Shown in pieces: positions 45,459 through 53,868 of a DNA stretch of 64,000 bases (the first letter of the stretch is position 1; the number at the start of each line of letters is the position of its first letter). Both the position numbers and the translations under genes were made by a program. The notes under the pieces are model-generated. The model made no database searches, had not been told where the DNA came from, and worked only from the letters and a program-made list of their open reading frames with translations. Source of the DNA: Williamsia sp. CHRR-6 (GTDB taxonomy: Bacteria; Actinomycetota; Actinomycetes; Mycobacteriales; Mycobacteriaceae); the NCBI RefSeq assembly GCF_018474015.1, contig NZ_JAHCSG010000004.1, positions 62,001 to 126,000 on the forward strand, given 5' to 3'.

Positions 45459-47223
45459 CGGGGAGCTCACAGATGTCGAGCGGGGCGTGGCGCGGGCACT
45501 GCGGACAGAGTCGGGGTTGGTGAACCTCGTCGGCGCGTTGGGGACCGGCAAGAGTACGTTGATCGCTTCCCTGCCGAATTCACAGGTCATCGACATGGAT
45601 CGGGCACACGCCGGCGCCGACATCCGGCGCGCACTGTCGCGACCTGACATCCGGGTGGCCATCGACAACGTCGACGGCCGTCGGCGCCTGGGGGTGGCGC
45701 TGGCCGCCATCACCGCGATCCCGCACCCCAACGTCATCGTGGTGACCCGTCGACCGGTGGTGTCGCTGCCCGGGTGGTCGAATGTGTCCACCATCCGACT
45801 CGAACCCACCTGCGACGAGACGATCGCCGAGCTGGCGGCCGAGCTAGGTGTCGGCGACCGCGCTCTGCCCGCAGTGGTACGCATGGCCGCGGGGGTGCCG
45901 TTGATCGCGGTGGCCGCGGCACGCGCACTGGCCCAGGACATTCCACTGCGCCCCGACGGTCCGCTGGCTGATCATGTTGCCGGCGAGATACTCTCGCGCC
46001 TGGGCCGTGAACTCCCGGGCTGGAAGTGGCAGTTCCTGTTGCGTGGGCTGGCCACCATGGGCGCCGGTGACGAGAAGATGTTGCGCACCCGACCCGACCA
46101 GTTCGACGCGCTGGCCGATCTCACCCTGGTCAATCGATCCACAGCGGGTTTGGTTGTGGCCGAACCGTTTCGGTGGGTGCTAGAGACAGCGTACCGTTGG
46201 CGCGATCCCAGCGGCCACCAAGCGGTACGCAGCAAGGCGGCCGCCTACCGACGCGATCGCATGGTGAGTGCCACCACCGCAGCCGAGCGGGCACCGCAGG
46301 TGGAGCAGGCACTGTTCCTGCATGGCGACAACCAGGTTCGTGAGACGTTCTTCCCGCCCGGCCGTCCGTTCCTACCGATTCGCGCGGCTCGTACCGAGGA
46401 CTCCGGTGCCATCGGTGAGCTGATGCAGGGTTGGGCCGTACACAACGGGTTCGACCGCAAGCAGTGTGATCGCCTGGCCGAGCAGTGGGTATCCGACGAC
46501 GTCACCGGTTTTCATCTGATCGAGGATGCTGCCGGCCCGGTAGGCCTGTTGCGGTTGGTGATGGTGGGCGATCGCACCATCGACGGGGTGGAGCCGCTGG
46601 TGCAGCAGTACGGCGACACCCTGCTGGGCCGCAGCAGACGCACCCTGTTCCTTGGCGCGGCGTTCTGCCCGCACCCGGTGGCGCACGCACAGCTGTTGCG
46701 GCACATCATCGAGAACGCGCTGACCGCCGATCGGCTGGTGGTGTCGACCGCTGGGCACGACTACCAGCAGATCCTGTCGGCGTTACGCTTCGCCACCCAC
46801 GGCGACATCCGCGACGACACCTTCCGCTGCGGCAAGCCGCCGGTGGTGTTCAGCAACCAGTTCACCGCCGCCGCGTTGCCGGGGTGGATCGGGCGGCTGG
46901 GCGGGGCTGATGACGACCACGTGCAGGCCACGGCGTTCGCCCTGGCCCGACTGCGGGAGCCGGCGAGCAAGCCGGGTCTGCGGGCTGTGGCGGTGGACGA
47001 GTTGCGGGAGCGGATGACTTCGGCCATCGCAACCCTGACCGCAAGCCCCGATCCGGTAGACGCCGAATCCGGTCGCATCCTGACCGCCTACTACCTGGGT
47101 GGTCAGCGCACCCACGTGCAGGTCTACCTGCAGTTGCACCTGAGTCGGGCCACCTATTTCCGGCGGCTACGTCATGGCCACGCGGCGGTGGCCAGGATTC
47201 TCGGGCAGACCACAGCCGTGTGA
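45451..47223 (+). CDS. STAND-type NTPase with GNAT-like and HTH domains
   Basis: 590-aa protein with no family name I can give. The N-terminal NTPase has Walker A GALGTGKST (28-36), Walker B VAIDNVD (69-75), a VIVVTRRP sensor-like stretch (about 95-102) and GVPLI (148-152), the set seen in STAND/NB-ARC-like switches. Residues about 305-460 look like a GNAT acyltransferase fold (IRAARTEDSGAIGEL, then GPVGLLRLVMV). The end (about 545-585, LHLSRATYFRRLRHGHAAV) resembles a helix-turn-helix. A signal-sensing DNA-binding regulator is the likely role. The GTG start lies in an inverted repeat; repeats of TGAGAC begin exactly at its stop codon. Confidence 0.65.
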   Translation: MTVGELTDVERGVARALRTESGLVNLVGALGTGKSTLIASLPNSQVIDMDRAHAGADIRRALSRPDIRVAIDNVDGRRRLGVALAAITAIPHPNVIVVTRRPVVSLPGWSNVSTIRLEPTCDETIAELAAELGVGDRALPAVVRMAAGVPLIAVAAARALAQDIPLRPDGPLADHVAGEILSRLGRELPGWKWQFLLRGLATMGAGDEKMLRTRPDQFDALADLTLVNRSTAGLVVAEPFRWVLETAYRWRDPSGHQAVRSKAAAYRRDRMVSATTAAERAPQVEQALFLHGDNQVRETFFPPGRPFLPIRAARTEDSGAIGELMQGWAVHNGFDRKQCDRLAEQWVSDDVTGFHLIEDAAGPVGLLRLVMVGDRTIDGVEPLVQQYGDTLLGRSRRTLFLGAAFCPHPVAHAQLLRHIIENALTADRLVVSTAGHDYQQILSALRFATHGDIRDDTFRCGKPPVVFSNQFTAAALPGWIGRLGGADDDHVQATAFALARLREPASKPGLRAVAVDELRERMTSAIATLTASPDPVDAESGRILTAYYLGGQRTHVQVYLQLHLSRATYFRRLRHGHAAVARILGQTTAV

Positions 47224-47276
47224 GACCCGATCTGAGACGTTCGTGAGACTAGCGACCATTGTCTCGGTCCTACGCT
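47221..47276 (+). promoter_or_regulatory. Direct-repeat promoter module 1
   Basis: TGAGAC at 47221, 47233 and 47244 (the last two spaced 11 bp, one helical turn), then a -10 box TACGCT at 47271-47276. The geometry is that of OmpR/PhoB-type or SARP-type activator sites overlapping the -35 region. The same module recurs 177 bp downstream. It faces a candidate small RNA. Confidence 0.6.
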
Positions 47277-47282
47277 CAGAGG

Positions 47283-47393
47283 CGTCGGAGATTGTGCGTC
47301 TCCGGCGTCACCACTGGTCACCGGCTACGCCCCTAACCGGCGACACGGAGCAACCCCGTTCGTCCCCCGCGACGATCGGGGTTTCTTCGTTTC
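47283..47393 (+). ncRNA. Candidate small RNA with intrinsic terminator
   Basis: Between the two promoter modules lies about 110 bp with three consecutive stems: CGGAGA (47286-47291) with TCTCCG (47299-47304); GTCACCGG (47317-47324) with 47337-47344, one mismatch; and a terminator stem 47352-47383 followed by a T-rich tail. No reading frame fits. A transcript from the TACGCT box would start near 47283 and stop near 47393. C-rich loops recall the actinobacterial 6C RNA, but the fit is only partial. Confidence 0.55.
47352..47393 (+). terminator. Intrinsic terminator
   Basis: AACCCCG (47352-47358) pairs with CGGGGTT (47377-47383). Inside, TCGTC pairs with GACGA, separated from the outer stem by one T-T mismatch and closing a six-base CCCCGC loop. 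TTTCTTCGTTTCT follows. This is the clearest T-tailed terminator in the window. Confidence 0.8.
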
Positions 47394-47407
47394 TGGGTAC
47401 GACGATT

Positions 47408-47453
47408 TCTGAGACTTTCGTGAGACTATCGAACGATAAGCCGCTCCTACCGT
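47408..47453 (+). promoter_or_regulatory. Direct-repeat promoter module 2
   Basis: TGAGAC at 47410 and 47421 (11-bp spacing) and a -10 box TACCGT at 47448-47453. Segment 47408-47434 matches 47231-47257 at 24 of 27 bases, and the distance from the first TGAGAC to the -10 box is 38 bp in both modules. It reads toward the secreted-protein gene at 47513. Confidence 0.65.
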
Positions 47454-47512
47454 CAGACGTGCCCGGTCTACGACCAGGCTCCATCACGAACACCACGGCA
47501 AAGGAGTGCGAG

Positions 47513-47962
47513 ATGAAAAGGCAGATCATCAGTTGGGGCACTGCAGCCCTGATCGCCGGCGCAATCATTACCAACGCCACCGGAACCGCGTCTGCGGACA
47601 TATTCACCAAGGTCGGCTCCAGGCCGGGCGGAGCGGACGGGGCTGTCATTTACGTCTACGAGTCCCGAGAGGGCGTCCGGATGTACACCGACGTCGATTG
47701 GGGCCCGACATATGACACCGACCGGCCCTACATTCCCATCCAGCCGACACCGCCACCGGCCCCAACACCGACTCCCCCGCCCACGCCCGCACCGGCGCCT
47801 CCCGCCACCGGTGGCGGCGGTGGTGGTGGCGGTGGCGGATTCGCGGGTGGCGGCGTCGACCTGCCTGGCGGGTCCTTTGGTGGTGGCGGCAGTGACGGGG
47901 GTAGCGGCACCGTGACCGTCGGCGATCCCGACCCCGTTCGGCCACCGACTGACGCGGTGTAG
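47513..47962 (+). CDS. Secreted Pro/Gly-rich small protein
   Basis: 149-aa exported protein of unknown function. The Sec signal peptide (MKRQIISWGTAALIAGAII start, cleavage near ATGTASA-D, about residue 27) is followed by a unique 50-residue domain with VYESREGVRMYTDVDWGP, a Pro-rich hinge (PTPPPAPTPTPPPTPAP) and a Gly-rich tail with runs of Gly (about 98-145). AAGGAG sits 6 nt before the ATG. The low-complexity tail suggests a wall- or surface-associated protein. Expression is probably controlled by the direct-repeat promoter at 47408-47453. Confidence 0.75.
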   Translation: MKRQIISWGTAALIAGAIITNATGTASADIFTKVGSRPGGADGAVIYVYESREGVRMYTDVDWGPTYDTDRPYIPIQPTPPPAPTPTPPPTPAPAPPATGGGGGGGGGGFAGGGVDLPGGSFGGGGSDGGSGTVTVGDPDPVRPPTDAV

Positions 47963-48012
47963 GTCGCTCCCGGTTTCTGGCACGAGCTGACGCTGCGATG
48001 CAGGATGGACGG

Positions 48013-50004
48013 GTGACCGCAATCGATGACACCCGCGCTCCCCGTCCATCCGGCATCGATCTTCAGTGGGTGAACTCCACCACTCGCCCTCAGGACGACC
48101 TCTACGAACACGTCAACGGTGCCTGGATCGCCGCGCATGAGATCCCCGCCGACCGCCCCATCGACGGATCCTTCCTGGCGCTGCGGGACCGTGCCGAGCA
48201 AGACGTCCGCGTGATCATCGAAGAGTGTTCGACGGCAACGGAATCCGAGCCGGGTAGCGACGTCCAGTTGATCGGTGACCTGTACCGCTCGTTCATGGAC
48301 GAAGCGCGCATCGAGTCCCTCGGCATCACACCGGTGCAGCCATATCTCGATGCCATCGACGCGATCACTGACACCGCAGGGTTGGCCCGCGAGATCGGGC
48401 GGTTGCAGCGCAACGGGATCGGCGGTGCGGTGGGGTTCTACGTCAACACCGACGCCAAGCAGTCCGATCGCTACCTGGTGCACCTGTCCCAGTCCGGGCT
48501 GGGCCTGCCCGATGAGTCGTACTACCACGACGACAAGCATGCGCAGACGCTGGAAACCTACGTCGCGCATGTGCAGGCCATGTTCGCCCTGGCCGGGTTC
48601 GACGATGCCGCAGTTCGGGCGGAGTCGGTGGTCGAACTGGAAACAGCGTTGGCCGAACACCATTGGGATGTGGTCGCTCGCCGGGACGCCGACAAGCGCT
48701 ACAACCTGCGGACGCTTGCGCAGGTGCGCACCGAGGCAAGCGGTTTCGACGTGGACGCGTGGATCGACGGCTTGGGTGCACAGCCTGAGGCGTTCGGTGA
48801 AACCGTGGTCGGTCAGCCGTCGTTCCTCACGGGGCTGGGGTCGCTGATCGCCGAGCGTGAACTGGCACAGTGGAAGACTTGGTTGCAGTGGCGGGTTTTG
48901 GCCTCGGCGGCCCCGTATCTGTCGTCAGCGTTCGTCGATAAGCACTTCGACTTCTACGGGCGCACATTGAGCGGAACGCCCGAGAACCGGGAGCGGTGGA
49001 AGCGCGGCGTCAGCCTGGTGGAGGCGGCGGTCGGCTTTGCCGTGGGCAAACTGTATGTGCAGCGGCACTATCCGCCGGCGGCGAAGGCGCGGATGGATGA
49101 GTTGATCGCCAACCTGGTCGAGGCGTATCGCCGCAACATCACCGATCTGGAGTGGATGAGCCCAGAGACCAGGGAACGTGCCCTGACGAAGTTGTCGAAG
49201 TTCACCCCGAAGGTCGGCCACCCAGCGTCGTGGCGCGACTACTCCGGTTTGGTGATCGAAGCCGACGATCTGATTGGGAACGTTGCGCGGGCAAGTGCTT
49301 TCGAGCAGGACCGCGAGATGGCCAAGCTGGGTGGGCCGGTGGATCGTGACGAGTGGTTCATGACGCCGCAGACGGTGAACGCTTACTACAACCCGGGCAT
49401 GAACGAGATCGTGTTCCCGGCAGCGATCTTGCAGCCCCCGTTCTTCGATCCCGACGCCGACGACGCCGCCAACTACGGCGGAATCGGAGCGGTCATCGGA
49501 CACGAGATCGGGCATGGCTTCGACGATCAGGGTGCAAAGTATGACGGCGACGGCAACCTCATCGACTGGTGGACCGAGTCCGATCGCACCGAGTTCGGCA
49601 AACGGACGGCGATGCTGATAGAGCAGTACAACGGGTTCACCCCCGCCGGGCTGGACGCCGAACACACTGTCAACGGCGCATTCACCATCGGGGAGAACAT
49701 CGGTGACCTCGGTGGGCTGTCGATCGCGTTGCAGGCCTACAAGATCGCCACCGAGGGCACCGAGCCGCCGGTGTTAGACGGACTGACAGGGCTTCAGCGG
49801 GTGTTCTTCGGCTGGGCTCAGGTGTGGCGCACCAAGACCCGCGAGGCAGAAGCCATCCGACGCCTGTCGATCGACCCGCACTCACCGCCGGAGTTTCGCT
49901 GCAACGGTGTGATCCGCAACGTCGACGACTTCTACACCGCTTTCGACGTCAGACCCACCGACGCCTTGTACCTGGAACCTGATCAGCGCGTGCGGATCTG
50001 GTAG
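48013..50004 (+). CDS. zmp1: M13 zinc metallopeptidase (Zmp1-like)
   Basis: 663-aa neprilysin-type peptidase, the same length as M. tuberculosis Zmp1 (Rv0198c) and very similar in sequence as I recall it. Zinc site HEIGH in IGHEIGHGFDDQGAKYDG (about 497), third ligand in ENIGDLGG (about 561), substrate-binding NAYYNPGMNEIVFP just before, and the C-terminal RVRIW ending needed for folding. There is no signal peptide, as in Zmp1, which is nevertheless exported by mycobacteria. GTG 48013 (after AGGA) is preferred; an ATG at 47998 is possible. A diverged copy lies at 51404. Confidence 0.93.
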   Translation: MTAIDDTRAPRPSGIDLQWVNSTTRPQDDLYEHVNGAWIAAHEIPADRPIDGSFLALRDRAEQDVRVIIEECSTATESEPGSDVQLIGDLYRSFMDEARIESLGITPVQPYLDAIDAITDTAGLAREIGRLQRNGIGGAVGFYVNTDAKQSDRYLVHLSQSGLGLPDESYYHDDKHAQTLETYVAHVQAMFALAGFDDAAVRAESVVELETALAEHHWDVVARRDADKRYNLRTLAQVRTEASGFDVDAWIDGLGAQPEAFGETVVGQPSFLTGLGSLIAERELAQWKTWLQWRVLASAAPYLSSAFVDKHFDFYGRTLSGTPENRERWKRGVSLVEAAVGFAVGKLYVQRHYPPAAKARMDELIANLVEAYRRNITDLEWMSPETRERALTKLSKFTPKVGHPASWRDYSGLVIEADDLIGNVARASAFEQDREMAKLGGPVDRDEWFMTPQTVNAYYNPGMNEIVFPAAILQPPFFDPDADDAANYGGIGAVIGHEIGHGFDDQGAKYDGDGNLIDWWTESDRTEFGKRTAMLIEQYNGFTPAGLDAEHTVNGAFTIGENIGDLGGLSIALQAYKIATEGTEPPVLDGLTGLQRVFFGWAQVWRTKTREAEAIRRLSIDPHSPPEFRCNGVIRNVDDFYTAFDVRPTDALYLEPDQRVRIW

Positions 50005-50005
50005 C

Positions 50006-51322
50006 TCACGCAGCCAGCAGTTCCATCAGCCGCAGCTCGACGCGGCTGGTCTTGTGATCCTCGAATCCCGGCAGTGGCGGCGCCGTGGACATGTGGGTGG
50101 CCCCGGTCGGGGTGCTCACCACTGCGGTGTGCCGCCCACCCGGCGGGTCGTGAGTGGTCACGTTCCAGCCTGGATTCTGTTTGGCACGGTTGTGGGTTGC
50201 GCACATGCCCAGGCCGTTGTGAGCCGACGTCGGGCCACCACGTGAATGTGGTTGCGCATGATCGTATTCGACGATCGGGGCATCACAGTACGGCAGCCGA
50301 CACAGCCCCTGATCGCGCGCGTCCAGCACCCGCTGCAGACCGGACGGGAACAGCCGGGCCCGCGATTCCATCGCCACCACTGCGCCGGCCGGTGAGGCGA
50401 ACACGCGCCGCATCTCCACCCGGGCGTGGGCATCGAGAGCTGATGCCATCAGGCTGCGCGCGGTGTCGGCCGGGATGGGACCGTAGCCGTCGACCTGCGC
50501 GGCCGCATCGGAGTCGCGAGCCAACACCGCGGCGGGCACGGTGACGTTCACCGCGATCGGTGTCGCCGTTGCCGTCTGCTGACCGGTGCACCGCTGCACC
50601 AGGGTGTCGGCCATGATCTGCGCGCGAGTCCGTTCGTCAGCACCCACCGTGGCATCGGCATGTGCCTTCAGCGCGGCGAACACCGAGATCCCCTGCGCCA
50701 GCGGCAACAACGCGCTCAACCGCACCATCGCATCGGGCGCCGGGCGGGTGGACACGTAGCGATCCTTGGGGGCTGAGGCATTGCGCGCCACCACCGCATG
50801 CGGATCGAGCTCGTAGGCAAGCCGTTTGACCCACGCATCCAATTCGGCATCACCGACGCCGTCCAGGCTGTCGGCGTCCCCGCACACCCGGCGATCGATC
50901 TCGATCCGATCCGCCTTGGTCAGGTAGCCGGTCTCACGCACCAGGATGGTCGCCCGCCACTCCGAGAGGACGCCGGATGTCAACGCCGCCAATGTGAACG
51001 GCATCTCGGAGGTCAACGCCCTAGCGAAGCCGAGGTGCCGCGCGCCCTGGCCTGCCGACACCCGGCGCGCCAACGCGACCTCGGCCGCCAACCCGCGGCC
51101 CCGACGAGACGCAGGGACCCCCGCGTGAGCCTCGGTGTCGGTCCGCAGCTGATCCCATCGCATCGTCACCCGCGCCTGCGCGGCCGCGCACGCTGACTTC
51201 AACGCCTCGAGTCTGGTGACCAGATCGGCGGCCTCGACCTCGGTGTCGGGCAGTTCCCAACCGGTGATCTGAGCGCACAACTCACCCACCGCAGAGGCGG
51301 GTAGAGCTGTCGCCGATGTCAT
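50006..51322 (-). CDS. DUF222 / HNH endonuclease-domain protein (13E12 family), second copy
   Basis: 438-aa DUF222 protein with a C-terminal HNH site: GLCRLPYCDAPIVEYDHAQP, then NGLGMCATHNRAKQ, giving the Cys pairs, D-H and Asn-His of the fold. It is a distant relative of the 17970 gene, not a recent duplicate. The ATG at 51322 is preceded by the same PafBC-type promoter. It lies convergent to the first M13 peptidase gene (1 bp between stops) and separates it from its paralogue, as if inserted into a tandem pair. Confidence 0.85.
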   Translation of the reverse strand: MTSATALPASAVGELCAQITGWELPDTEVEAADLVTRLEALKSACAAAQARVTMRWDQLRTDTEAHAGVPASRRGRGLAAEVALARRVSAGQGARHLGFARALTSEMPFTLAALTSGVLSEWRATILVRETGYLTKADRIEIDRRVCGDADSLDGVGDAELDAWVKRLAYELDPHAVVARNASAPKDRYVSTRPAPDAMVRLSALLPLAQGISVFAALKAHADATVGADERTRAQIMADTLVQRCTGQQTATATPIAVNVTVPAAVLARDSDAAAQVDGYGPIPADTARSLMASALDAHARVEMRRVFASPAGAVVAMESRARLFPSGLQRVLDARDQGLCRLPYCDAPIVEYDHAQPHSRGGPTSAHNGLGMCATHNRAKQNPGWNVTTHDPPGGRHTAVVSTPTGATHMSTAPPLPGFEDHKTSRVELRLMELLAA

Positions 51323-51328
51323 GCCTGA

Positions 51329-51351
51329 AGGCTATCGGGGGGGTATGACAT
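51329..51351 (-). promoter_or_regulatory. PafBC-type (RecA-NDp) DNA-damage promoter, second copy
   Basis: On the minus strand ATGTCATAC (51351-51343), eight bases, then TAGCCT (51334-51329), and ATG 51322 after 6 nt. Spacing is identical to the element at 17940-17962, and TGTCATACCC is shared exactly. Confidence 0.6.
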
Positions 51352-51403
51352 TCATGATCGCCGCAGTTCAGCCAAGCGAGAGCAGATGGTGTAAGAACAA
51401 GTC

Positions 51404-53374
51404 GTGAGCATTACAAACGACCGAGACTCCGGGCTGGAACTGCACTGGGTCGACCCCGACATCAGACCTCAGGACGACTTTTACGGGCACGTCAACGGCA
51501 CCTGGCTACGTGAGACGACCATCGCGGCCGACGAGTTCATGGCGAGCCCGGGTGTGGTCAGCGAGAAACGCAAAGAAGGGCAGCTCGCCGCCATCCTCGA
51601 CGATGCTGCCAGTGATCCGGCAGCGCAGGGTGATCGGCGTCGCATCGCCGACCTCTACACGTCGTACACCGATGTCGAACGGGTGAACGCGCTCGGTCTC
51701 GAACCGTTACGCACGGTGGTCGAGCGGATTCAAGCCACCACCGATCGCACCGAATTGTGCTCAGTGCTGGGCGATCTCACTCGCACGCTCAACACACCAA
51801 CCGGGCCGCTGATCTGGTTGAACCAGGACGAGCGCGACTCCAGTCGCTATCTGGTGCACCTGCTGCAGTCGGGTCTGTCGCTGCCCGACGAGTCGTACTA
51901 CCGCACCGATACCCACGCCGACCTACGGCACGCTTTCGCCGCACACGTCTGCGCCTCGCTCGCCCTGCTGGAGCTACCTGACGCCGACACCGCCGGCGCA
52001 CGCGTCCTGGCTGTGGAGTCCGCGATCGCGGCCCACCACTGGGAGCCGGCCCGAACCCGCGATCTGGACCAGACCTACAACCTGCTCAACTGGGCCGAAC
52101 TGCGTTCCATCGCAGGTGGATTCGACATCGGCGCCTGGATTGCCGGCCTGCAGGCCCCGGCCGGGGCGTTCGACGAGGTGGTCGTCAACGAGCCGAGCGC
52201 ACTGGCGGGCTTGGGCAAGGTCTTCACCCAGACTGCACTGGCCGATCTACAGACCTGGGCCATCTGGCATGCCTTCCACTCCGCGGCGAGCTGGCTGGGC
52301 GATGACATCGCCGACCACGATTTCACGATGAATCGCTTGGTGTACGGAACGCAGCAACGTGCACCGCTGCCGCGGCGAGCCTGCTCGGCGGTGACCAGGC
52401 TGCTCGGTGACGCCCTGGGCCGCCTGTACGTGCAGCGACACTTCCCGCCACACTCCAAAGATCGCATCGACACGCTGGTTGCCAACCTGATGGCGGCGTA
52501 TCGCTGCAGCATTGCAGCCGCCGACTGGCTCACCGAATCGACTCGGGTACAGGCATTGTCGAAGCTCGCCGCATTCCGGCCGCAGGTCGGATACCCGCAG
52601 AAGTGGATGGACTACAGCGGGTTGCAGCTCGACCCGAACGATCTGTTCGGCAACGTGCAACGCTGCCGCGCCTTCGAGATGCATCGGCAACTGAGCAAGG
52701 TCGGGCAAAGCGTCGATCGTGACATCTGGATCATGCCCGCGCACGAAGCTAACGCCTACTACGAGCCCGGAATGAACGAAATCGTTTTTCCAGCAGGCTT
52801 TCTCCAGTTTCCCATGTTCGATGCCGACGCCGACGACGCCCTCAACTACGGCGCCATCGGTGCGGTGATCGGCCACGAGATCGGCCACGGCTTCGACGAT
52901 CAGGGCGCCAAGTTCGACGGCGACGGCAACCTACGCAACTGGTGGACCGACGCCGACCGCGCCGCCTTCGCAGCCAAGACCGCAGTCCTCATCGAGCAGT
53001 TCGACACCTTCACCCCACGCGATCTCGACGAGGGAACGGTGAACGGAGCGCAGACCGTCGGCGAGAACATCGCCGACCTCGGTGGGCTGTCGATTGCATT
53101 GAAGGCGTACGCGATTGCCACCGAGGAGACCGGCGCACCGGTGATCGACGGGCTGACCGGTGCCCAACGCGTGTTCTACTCCTGGGCGCAGAACTGGCGG
53201 ATGAAACTCCATCCCGAAACCACACAGATGGTTTTGGCGATGGACGTTCACTCGCCAGCCGAATTCCGTGTCAACGGCATCGTGCCCCACATCCCGGAGT
53301 TCTACGCCGAGTTCGACGTACAACCCGGTGACGCCATGTATCTGCCGCCGGACAAGCGCGTGCGCCTGTGGTGA
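51404..53374 (+). CDS. M13 zinc metallopeptidase, second paralogue
   Basis: 656-aa paralogue of the 48013 peptidase with all catalytic elements: IGHEIGHGFDDQGAKFDG, ENIADLGGLSIALKAY, NAYYEPGMNEIVFPAG and the C-terminal RVRLW. N- and C-terminal parts align over the full length, but the middle (about 150-330) has diverged strongly, so substrate preference probably differs. GTG 51404 start; no signal peptide. M. tuberculosis has only one Zmp1 as far as I know, so this is a lineage-specific duplicate. Cytosolic or exported location cannot be decided. Confidence 0.92.
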   Translation: MSITNDRDSGLELHWVDPDIRPQDDFYGHVNGTWLRETTIAADEFMASPGVVSEKRKEGQLAAILDDAASDPAAQGDRRRIADLYTSYTDVERVNALGLEPLRTVVERIQATTDRTELCSVLGDLTRTLNTPTGPLIWLNQDERDSSRYLVHLLQSGLSLPDESYYRTDTHADLRHAFAAHVCASLALLELPDADTAGARVLAVESAIAAHHWEPARTRDLDQTYNLLNWAELRSIAGGFDIGAWIAGLQAPAGAFDEVVVNEPSALAGLGKVFTQTALADLQTWAIWHAFHSAASWLGDDIADHDFTMNRLVYGTQQRAPLPRRACSAVTRLLGDALGRLYVQRHFPPHSKDRIDTLVANLMAAYRCSIAAADWLTESTRVQALSKLAAFRPQVGYPQKWMDYSGLQLDPNDLFGNVQRCRAFEMHRQLSKVGQSVDRDIWIMPAHEANAYYEPGMNEIVFPAGFLQFPMFDADADDALNYGAIGAVIGHEIGHGFDDQGAKFDGDGNLRNWWTDADRAAFAAKTAVLIEQFDTFTPRDLDEGTVNGAQTVGENIADLGGLSIALKAYAIATEETGAPVIDGLTGAQRVFYSWAQNWRMKLHPETTQMVLAMDVHSPAEFRVNGIVPHIPEFYAEFDVQPGDAMYLPPDKRVRLW

Positions 53375-53389
53375 CGGCGCAATAGACCG

Positions 53390-53596
53390 GTGAGCAAAAC
53401 CAGCATCTGGCGGAATCGAGACTTCGTCTGGATCTCGGTGCCTCATGGCCGTGCCATCACATCAGTTGTGCTCGCTTGGACAACCACCTTCGTTGGGCGC
53501 AGCATCCAAGCTCTGCGCCGAATACGTACGGACCTGGGTAGTGTCGAACGCACCGCGACCGCGGCACCGACGCCGCGCGCACAGGCCAAGGAGTGA
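53390..53596 (+). pseudogene. Possible remnant of an MFS transporter
   Basis: 68-codon frame with GTG start 15 bp after the peptidase gene. The first residues, MSKTSIWRNRDFVWIS, look like the beginning of a major-facilitator transporter (typical LWRNRDF start); then comes one weak hydrophobic stretch and an unrelated tail. Too short for any MFS protein, and the rest of the gene is absent. It may be a relic left by deletion, or a chance frame. Confidence 0.25.
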
Positions 53597-53598
53597 GA

Positions 53599-53868
53599 AT
53601 GAGCATCGGCAGCAAGGCAGTGACTGCACTCGGAGCAACTCTGGCCGTGCTGGGGCCGGCACATTTCGTAGTGCCCGACGCATTCGAATCGATCACTGCG
53701 CCAGCGTTTCCCGACGACACAGCCACCTGGATCCAGCGCAACGGCGCCATCGAGACCGCCCTCGGCGTGACGCTACTGGTGAAGAAGACCCGAACGCTGG
53801 GCGTGATCGGGCTGGTCGCCTACGGCGCACACCTCGGGTATCACGCGGCCACCGCGCAACAGAACTAG
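53599..53868 (+). CDS. Small membrane protein, DoxX/DUF4267-like
   Basis: 89-aa protein with three hydrophobic segments (about 7-25, 45-62, 65-82). The GPAHFVVPDAFESI segment after the first helix and a central RNGAIETALGVTLL match small DoxX-like proteins, which have this GxxHF...P pattern. AAGGAG stands just upstream of ATG 53599. The stop overlaps that of the L,D-transpeptidase gene by 4 bp on the other strand. Function unknown. Confidence 0.6.
   Translation: MSIGSKAVTALGATLAVLGPAHFVVPDAFESITAPAFPDDTATWIQRNGAIETALGVTLLVKKTRTLGVIGLVAYGAHLGYHAATAQQN

Noticed and set aside
47283-47393. Assignment of the small RNA as the 6C RNA
   Set aside because: Loops are C-rich (four and five C) but do not clearly reach six, and the locus differs from the one known in M. 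tuberculosis; a covariance search is needed.
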